Part shown: in pieces, positions 59,389-64,000 of the stretch
Layout of the letters: each line of letters starts with the position of its first letter
Numbering within the stretch: position 1 is the stretch's first letter
Origin: an uncultured Lachnospiraceae bacterium
GTDB taxonomy: Bacteria > Bacillota > Clostridia > Lachnospirales > Lachnospiraceae
Direction: 5' to 3'
Assembly (NCBI GenBank): GCA_910587895.1
Contig: CAJUOE010000039.1
Span: 3,106-67,105, forward strand
DNA: 64,000 nt
Program-made: the position numbers and the translations under genes
The notes under the pieces: generated by a model
Seen by the model: only the letters and a program-made list of their open reading frames with translations
Databases searched by the model: none
What the model was told of the DNA's origin: nothing

Positions 59389-61389
59389 ATGAAGAATTTT
59401 GAAAAGTATCAAAGACAGTATTTTATGCCGCCCCAGGTCACATATGACTGGGTAAAGAAGGAATATATTACCAGGCCGCCCATTTGGTGCAGCGTTGATT
59501 TGCGGGATGGCAACCAGGCGTTGATTGAGCCTATGAGCCTGGATGAAAAACTGGAATTTTTTCAGCTCCTTTTGGATGTCGGTTTTAAGGAGATTGAGGT
59601 AGGATTTCCGGCAGCTTCCGATACGGAGTATAATTTTATGCGCACATTGATTGAGCGCGATATGATTCCTGATGATGTGACGGTGCAGGTATTGACGCAG
59701 GCGAGAGAGCATATCATCCGCAAGACCTTTGAGGCGGTAAAAGGCGCGCCTCATGCGGTGGTGCATCTGTATAATTCAACTTCCCTGGCACAGCGTGAGC
59801 AGGTATTTAAAAAGAGCAAGGAAGAGATCAAGCAGATTGCGGTGGAGGGCGCCATACTGCTGAAACAGCTTGCAGATGAGACAGAAGGCAATTTTACCTT
59901 CGAATACAGTCCGGAAAGTTTTTCCGGGACAGAGGTGGATTATGCGTTGGACGTATGCAACGCTGTGCTTGATATCTGGCAGCCGACACCGGACAAAAAG
60001 GTGATTATCAATCTGCCGACAACTGTGGAAAATGCCATGCCTCATATTTTTGCTGGGCAGGTAGAATATATGAGCAAGCATATGCATTTCCGTGAGAACG
60101 TCGTGCTTTCCCTTCATCCGCATAACGACCGCGGGGTTGGAATCTGTGATGCGGAATTTGGGATTCTTGCCGGTGCGGATCGGATTGAGGGAACCTTGTT
60201 TGGAAATGGGGAGCGTACCGGAAACGTTGATATTGTGACGCTTGCAATGAATATGTTTTCCCATGGAGTTGACCCGAACCTGGATTTCAGCAATATGTCA
60301 AGGATTGCTGAGATTTATGAGCGCTGTACGCGTATGCAGGTATCGCCCAGGCAGCCTTATGCCGGAGAGCTGGTGTTTACGGCATTTTCAGGTTCACACC
60401 AGGATGCCATTGCCAAGGGAATGGCGTGCAGGGAGCAGAACATGGACGGGGCATGGACGGTGCCGTACCTGCCGATTGACCCCAAAGACGTGGGGCGCAC
60501 GTATGATTCCGACGTTATCCGTATCAACAGCCAGTCCGGAAAGGGAGGCGTCGCTTACATCCTTAAGCAGAATTATGGCATTGTGATTCCGGAGAAAATG
60601 CGGGAGGAAGTGGGTTATACCGTAAAGGGCGTTTCCGACCGTCGCCACATGGAGCTGTCTCCGAAATTAATTTATGATATTTTTGAGGAACACTATGTAA
60701 AAAATATGCCTCATTTTCAGATTACGGAATGCCATTTCAGGCAGAAAGACGGAATTCTGGCGGAGGCTACGCTTTCCCATGGCGGGCAGGTGCGGACCGT
60801 TACCGGAAATGGAAATGGACGCCTCGATGCAGTGAGCAATGCATTGAAACAGTATTTTAACATCAGTTATGAATTATCCGTATATGAGGAGCATTCGCTT
60901 TCCAGAGGCTCTTCCGCAAAAGCGGTTTCCTATGTGGGAATTTTGTGCAACAGCCAGATGTACTGGGGCGTGGGGATTGATGAGGATATCATTTCTTCCT
61001 CCATAGAGGCGTTATGCGTAGCGGTAAACAAGCTGGAGCATATTAAAAATACGGAACAGTGCCGGGATGAGCGGCTGAATGAAATTATGAACTATATCCA
61101 GGAGCATTACCTGACTGTGACTTTGGATGAGCTGGCAGAAAAGTTGAATTTGTCCAAACCATATTTGTCCAAATACATCAAGGAGAAATCCGACAAAACA
61201 TTTAGCGATATTGTGCGGAATGTCCGCATGAAAAAAGCGCGGGCGCTGTTGAAAAATACCAGTATGACCGTGGATAGCATTGCGGACAGCGTAGGTTACC
61301 AGAATGTGGAGCATTTCAACCGTCTCTTTAAGAAAAAATATGATATGACGCCGGTGCAGTATCGCAATAGCAAACAGGGGATGAAGTAG
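59389..61389 (+). CDS. leuA: 2-isopropylmalate synthase fused to an AraC-type DNA-binding domain
   Basis: Single unbroken frame of 666 residues. Residues 1-430 are a complete LeuA (560-residue type): [20 protein letters not shown] (metal-binding Asp), [26 protein letters not shown] (metal-binding His pair) and [19 protein letters not shown]. Residues 430-555 are the leucine-feedback domain ([33 protein letters not shown]). Normal LeuA ends here. Residues 560-666 add a complete AraC domain: first helix-turn-helix [20 protein letters not shown], second [20 protein letters not shown] and family signature MTPVQYR. Expected activity: condensing acetyl-CoA with 2-ketoisovalerate, with possible DNA binding. 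The ATG at 59389 (GGAGG 5 nt upstream) is preferred. Behind a Leu T-box; no leuBCD nearby. Confidence 0.93.
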   Translation: MKNFEKYQRQYFMPPQVTYDWVKKEYITRPPIWCSVDLRDGNQALIEPMSLDEKLEFFQLLLDVGFKEIEVGFPAASDTEYNFMRTLIERDMIPDDVTVQVLTQAREHIIRKTFEAVKGAPHAVVHLYNSTSLAQREQVFKKSKEEIKQIAVEGAILLKQLADETEGNFTFEYSPESFSGTEVDYALDVCNAVLDIWQPTPDKKVIINLPTTVENAMPHIFAGQVEYMSKHMHFRENVVLSLHPHNDRGVGICDAEFGILAGADRIEGTLFGNGERTGNVDIVTLAMNMFSHGVDPNLDFSNMSRIAEIYERCTRMQVSPRQPYAGELVFTAFSGSHQDAIAKGMACREQNMDGAWTVPYLPIDPKDVGRTYDSDVIRINSQSGKGGVAYILKQNYGIVIPEKMREEVGYTVKGVSDRRHMELSPKLIYDIFEEHYVKNMPHFQITECHFRQKDGILAEATLSHGGQVRTVTGNGNGRLDAVSNALKQYFNISYELSVYEEHSLSRGSSAKAVSYVGILCNSQMYWGVGIDEDIISSSIEALCVAVNKLEHIKNTEQCRDERLNEIMNYIQEHYLTVTLDELAEKLNLSKPYLSKYIKEKSDKTFSDIVRNVRMKKARALLKNTSMTVDSIADSVGYQNVEHFNRLFKKKYDMTPVQYRNSKQGMK

Positions 61390-61396
61390 TTTTTGC

Positions 61397-61425
61397 TTGT
61401 AAATATATGTGGCGTCCATTATAAT
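61397..61425 (+). promoter_or_regulatory. Sigma-A promoter of guaA
   Basis: TTGTAA at 61397-61402, 17-bp spacer, TATAAT at 61420-61425. It makes guaA independent of leuA. No purine riboswitch is seen in the short leader. Confidence 0.75.
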
Positions 61426-61459
61426 AGGGAGAAGATGAAACATACAGGAGGAAGAAGCG

Positions 61460-63001
61460 TTGAAAAAAGAGACTGTGATTGTTCTTGATTTTGGCGGACA
61501 GTATAATCAGCTCATCGCCCGGCGCGTGCGGGAATGCAATGTGTATTGTGAAGTGAAACCATATACGATGAGCCTTGAGGAAATTAAAGCAATGCAGCCG
61601 AAGGGAATTATTTTTACCGGCGGACCCAATAGTGTTTATGCCGAGACGTCCCCGCGTTACCAGAAAGAAATCTATGATCTGGGAATCCCAATTCTGGGCA
61701 TTTGCTACGGCTCGCAGGTGATGGCGCATACGTTGGGCGGGGTGGTGAAAACGGCTCCGGTCAGCGAGTATGGGCATACGGAGGTAGAGGTAGATGCGAC
61801 GGATGTGATTTTTGAGGGCGTATCCCCCAAAACCGTCTGTTGGATGAGCCATACGGATTATATCGAGACGGCTCCGGAAGGGTTTCATGTGACGGCGCAT
61901 ACCCCGGTATGTCCGGTAGCGGCGATGGCGTGTCCGGAACGGAAATTATATGCGACGCAGTTCCACCCGGAAGTCATGCATACCGCCGAAGGCATGAAAA
62001 TGCTTTCCAATTTCGTGCATAAAGTCTGCGGCTGCGTTGGCGACTGGAAGATGGATTCTTTTGTGGAGACAACCATTCAGAGCCTGCGTGAGCAGATCGG
62101 CGATGGCAAGGTGCTCTGTGCCCTGTCAGGAGGCGTGGATTCCTCTGTTGCAGCCGTGCTGCTTTCCAAAGCTGTGGGCAAACAACTGACCTGCGTGTTT
62201 GTAGACCATGGACTTCTTCGCAAAAATGAAGGCGATGAAGTGGAGGCGGTATTTGGCCCCAATGGGGATTATGAATTGAATTTTATCCGTGTGAATGCAC
62301 AGCAGAGATATTATGATAAATTGAAGGGCGTGACCGAGCCTGAGGAGAAACGTAAAATTATTGGAGCAGAATTTATCCGCGTCTTTGAAGAAGAGGCGAA
62401 AAAAATCGGAGCAGTAGATTTTCTGGTGCAGGGTACGATTTATCCGGACGTTATCGAATCGGGACTTGGCAAATCCGCGGTTATCAAGTCCCACCACAAT
62501 GTGGGCGGTCTTCCGGACGTTGTAGATTTTAAGGAAATTATTGAGCCGCTGCGCATGTTGTTTAAGGATGAAGTGCGAAAAGCCGGATTGGAGCTTGGCA
62601 TTCCCGGGCATCTGGTATTCCGCCAGCCCTTCCCGGGACCGGGTCTCGGCATCCGTATTATTGGGGAGGTCACAGAGGAGAAAGTGAAGATTGTCCAGGA
62701 GGCAGATTATATTTACCGGGAGGAAATTGCCAAAGCCGGATTGGACAAGGGACTGGGGCAGTATTTTGCGGCATTGACCAATATGCGCTCGGTAGGAGTG
62801 ATGGGAGATTTCAGAACCTATGATTATGCGGTGGCGCTTCGGGCGGTGAATACCAGCGATTTTATGACTGCTGAAGCCGCGCAGCTTCCGTGGGCGGTGC
62901 TGCAGAAGGTGACAAATAGAATTGTCAATGAGGTCAAGGGGGTTAACCGGGTGGTATATGATTGTACGGGGAAGCCGCCTGGGACGATTGAGTTCGAATA
63001 A
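61460..63001 (+). CDS. guaA: GMP synthase (glutamine-hydrolysing)
   Basis: Enzyme of 513 residues converting XMP to GMP with glutamine and ATP. The N-terminal class I amidotransferase has [20 protein letters not shown], the nucleophile Cys in [16 protein letters not shown], and the catalytic His/Glu in QFHPEVMHT. The ATP pyrophosphatase domain follows ([20 protein letters not shown]) and the C-terminal GMP synthase domain ([35 protein letters not shown]). The start is TTG at 61460 after CAGGAGGAAGAAGC. Complete and of normal length. Confidence 0.98.
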   Translation: MKKETVIVLDFGGQYNQLIARRVRECNVYCEVKPYTMSLEEIKAMQPKGIIFTGGPNSVYAETSPRYQKEIYDLGIPILGICYGSQVMAHTLGGVVKTAPVSEYGHTEVEVDATDVIFEGVSPKTVCWMSHTDYIETAPEGFHVTAHTPVCPVAAMACPERKLYATQFHPEVMHTAEGMKMLSNFVHKVCGCVGDWKMDSFVETTIQSLREQIGDGKVLCALSGGVDSSVAAVLLSKAVGKQLTCVFVDHGLLRKNEGDEVEAVFGPNGDYELNFIRVNAQQRYYDKLKGVTEPEEKRKIIGAEFIRVFEEEAKKIGAVDFLVQGTIYPDVIESGLGKSAVIKSHHNVGGLPDVVDFKEIIEPLRMLFKDEVRKAGLELGIPGHLVFRQPFPGPGLGIRIIGEVTEEKVKIVQEADYIYREEIAKAGLDKGLGQYFAALTNMRSVGVMGDFRTYDYAVALRAVNTSDFMTAEAAQLPWAVLQKVTNRIVNEVKGVNRVVYDCTGKPPGTIEFE

Positions 63002-63129
63002 TTAAACGGATGAGAGAAACCCAGTGTTTATGCTGGTTGCAAGCAGAATAGTTTAGTGACTGGCAACGATTTGGCAACACTTTTTCTTATTTGGAGAATG
63101 ATTTATATATTTCAATATGGCACATAAGG

Positions 63130-63180
63130 AAACCTTACTGATATTCTGAAGTGAAAACTGAATATCGGCAAGGTTTTTCT
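63130..63180 (+). terminator. Terminator of guaA
   Basis: 17-bp stem (63130-63146 with 63160-63176) with one A-C mismatch and one G-U, 13-nt loop, then TT and further T residues. Upstream in the 63002-63129 gap a TGGCAAC direct repeat pair is present (see findings). Confidence 0.85.
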
Positions 63181-63196
63181 TATCGCATTTCTTTGG

Positions 63197-63712
63197 CTAT
63201 TTCTCTGATTTTTTAATGAGGTAATCACTCATTTCTTGGGAAGGCGTCTTTGCCCAGTGATGGCTGGTGTCCAGTTCCGGGTATCGGTAACGCCATTCGT
63301 CGTATTCCTCCTTGCTGATTTCTCCGTTTTCAAGTTTTTCTGCCTGTTGCTGCCATTCCCGGAGCATATTGCTGACCGTATCGACAGGGGAAGAACTGGA
63401 AGGATCGCGGTAAAGGCAGATAAGACCGTCTTTTTCCGTAATTTTAAATCCGTATATGTCCTCCAATGCAAAGAGGGTATGTAAAAAACCAATGTATGTG
63501 TCGATGTCCGGCACAGTCAGGGCATGGGGGCTGACGCCGAGTATGCCCGCCATTTGTTTCACGAGGTTTTGTTTGGGAATCCTCGCCTCCGATTCGTACT
63601 GCGCCATGCGCACGTCGGAAGTCCTGCCCAGAAAGCCAAGCCGTTCGCCAAGCTGTTTCTGCGTCAGGTTCTTCCGGTTGCGAAAAAGTTTGATGCGTTT
63701 TCCGATTGCCAT
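63197..63712 (-). CDS. XRE-family transcriptional regulator
   Basis: Protein of 171 residues. Residues 1-65 form a Cro/CI-type helix-turn-helix (GKRIKLFRNRKNLTQKQLGE, then RIPKQNLVKQMAGILGVSPH). The C-terminal 100 residues are a helical domain without a recognised ligand fold (IDTYIGFLHTLFALEDIYG, MLREWQQQAEKLENGEIS, EYDEWRYRYPELDTSHHW). GGAGG precedes the CAT start at 63712. It is likely a self-regulating repressor, judging from palindromes in its upstream region. The gene reads toward guaA and could belong to a mobile island at the guaA 3' end, but no integrase is seen. Confidence 0.9.
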   Translation of the reverse strand: MAIGKRIKLFRNRKNLTQKQLGERLGFLGRTSDVRMAQYESEARIPKQNLVKQMAGILGVSPHALTVPDIDTYIGFLHTLFALEDIYGFKITEKDGLICLYRDPSSSSPVDTVSNMLREWQQQAEKLENGEISKEEYDEWRYRYPELDTSHHWAKTPSQEMSDYLIKKSEK

Positions 63713-63782
63713 AAGCAGACCTCCGTATAATTATTTTGCTGTTTAGCCATGTCAGCGCAATTTCGCTATAGCTGGATAGTTA

Positions 63783-63794
63783 AACAAATTTGTT
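63783..63794. promoter_or_regulatory. Candidate operator palindrome (proximal)
   Basis: AACAAATTTGTT, a perfect 12-bp palindrome 71 bp upstream of the XRE start codon. It shares the AAATTTG core with the distal inverted repeat. Confidence 0.45.
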
Positions 63795-63913
63795 GGGTAC
63801 AGTATAGCATGGCACAGTGAAGATAGCAAGAAGAAATTAAATTAAAAAAGTTAAGATTTTGCTCAAAAACACTTGACTTAAATTAGTGAGTTTAGTAATA
63901 TAGGAAATACATA

Positions 63914-63935
63914 GACTAAACAAACAAATTTAGTC
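63914..63935. promoter_or_regulatory. Candidate operator (inverted repeat, distal)
   Basis: GACTAAA-N8-TTTAGTC, a perfect 7-bp inverted repeat 200 bp upstream of the XRE gene. TTAGTGAGTTTAGTAA nearby (63884-63900) contains related half-sites. Its position suits control of a divergent gene beyond the window edge. The region 63713-64000 holds no complete gene. Confidence 0.45.
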
Positions 63936-64000
63936 ACATTTGGAACTGCTGGCAAAAACTGCTGATTGGGAAAGAAATGCAGATTTACGGGGGCAGACAG

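Overview
The window looks like a chromosomal segment from a spore-forming, Gram-positive anaerobe of the class Clostridia, most probably a Lachnospiraceae-type gut bacterium. The support is dipicolinate synthase (dpaA, dpaB), spoIIID behind a recognisable sigma-E promoter, ftsEX next to a C-terminal protease, an archaeal/eukaryotic-type (type 3) prolyl-tRNA synthetase, TPP-riboswitch and T-box control, five TTG starts, and large secreted repeat proteins. No rRNA, CRISPR array, complete transposon or prophage was seen.

Layout. 1-8.4 kb: degenerate receiver protein, class A PBP (minus strand), Rpn-type nuclease, YigZ-family protein, tRNA-Gln(CTG), then an acyl-ACP thioesterase/CvfB/CPBP-protease operon. 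8.4-17.6 kb: YjfB-like small protein, trxB, an SH3-NlpC/P60 wall hydrolase with a consensus promoter and a WalR-type box, an AT-rich gap carrying a DnaA-box cluster, WecG/TagA glycosyltransferase, YitT protein, CdaR-like regulator, ftsE-ftsX-ctp. 17.6-23 kb: TPP riboswitch and thiC-thiW-thiM-thiE-thiD, a set that makes the pyrimidine half of thiamine de novo but salvages the thiazole half, then a lipoprotein. 23-29 kb: Nudix hydrolase, deoxyinosine/uracil glycosylase, DnaQ-like exonuclease with a zinc ribbon, topoisomerase III, an HD-GYP response regulator and an unknown FliD-like protein. 29-35.4 kb: a possible pseudoknotted leader RNA, a YesM/YesN two-component pair, a membrane-tethered solute-binding protein without permeases, a truncated sigma-like protein and a DUF3006-like protein. 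35.4-40 kb: dpaB/dpaA (minus strand), a HAMP kinase/OmpR regulator pair and an RluA-type pseudouridine synthase. 40-44.8 kb: an accessory patch with four gene remnants, a RelBE-like toxin-antitoxin pair, a Cys-rich unknown protein and an Ig-like secreted protein. 44.8-50 kb: a 1743-residue GLUG-repeat surface protein with an internal duplication and GC-rich codon use. 50-64 kb: AI-2E/YtvI protein, proS, a decayed gene, secA, a chemoreceptor, spoIIID, a leucine T-box driving an unusual leuA, guaA and an XRE regulator.

The most unusual gene is at 59389-61389. A complete 2-isopropylmalate synthase, including its leucine-responsive C-terminal domain, is fused in one unbroken frame to a complete AraC-type DNA-binding domain, and the gene sits behind a T-box leader with a CTG (Leu) specifier. 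This suggests an enzyme that may also act as a transcription factor reporting leucine or 2-ketoisovalerate status. Other items worth attention are the DnaA-box cluster away from dnaA, the pseudoknotted RNA before yesM, the sigma protein lacking its promoter-recognition regions, and the two-component system paired with an orphan tethered binding protein. All calls come from reading the sequence. No database search or folding program was run.
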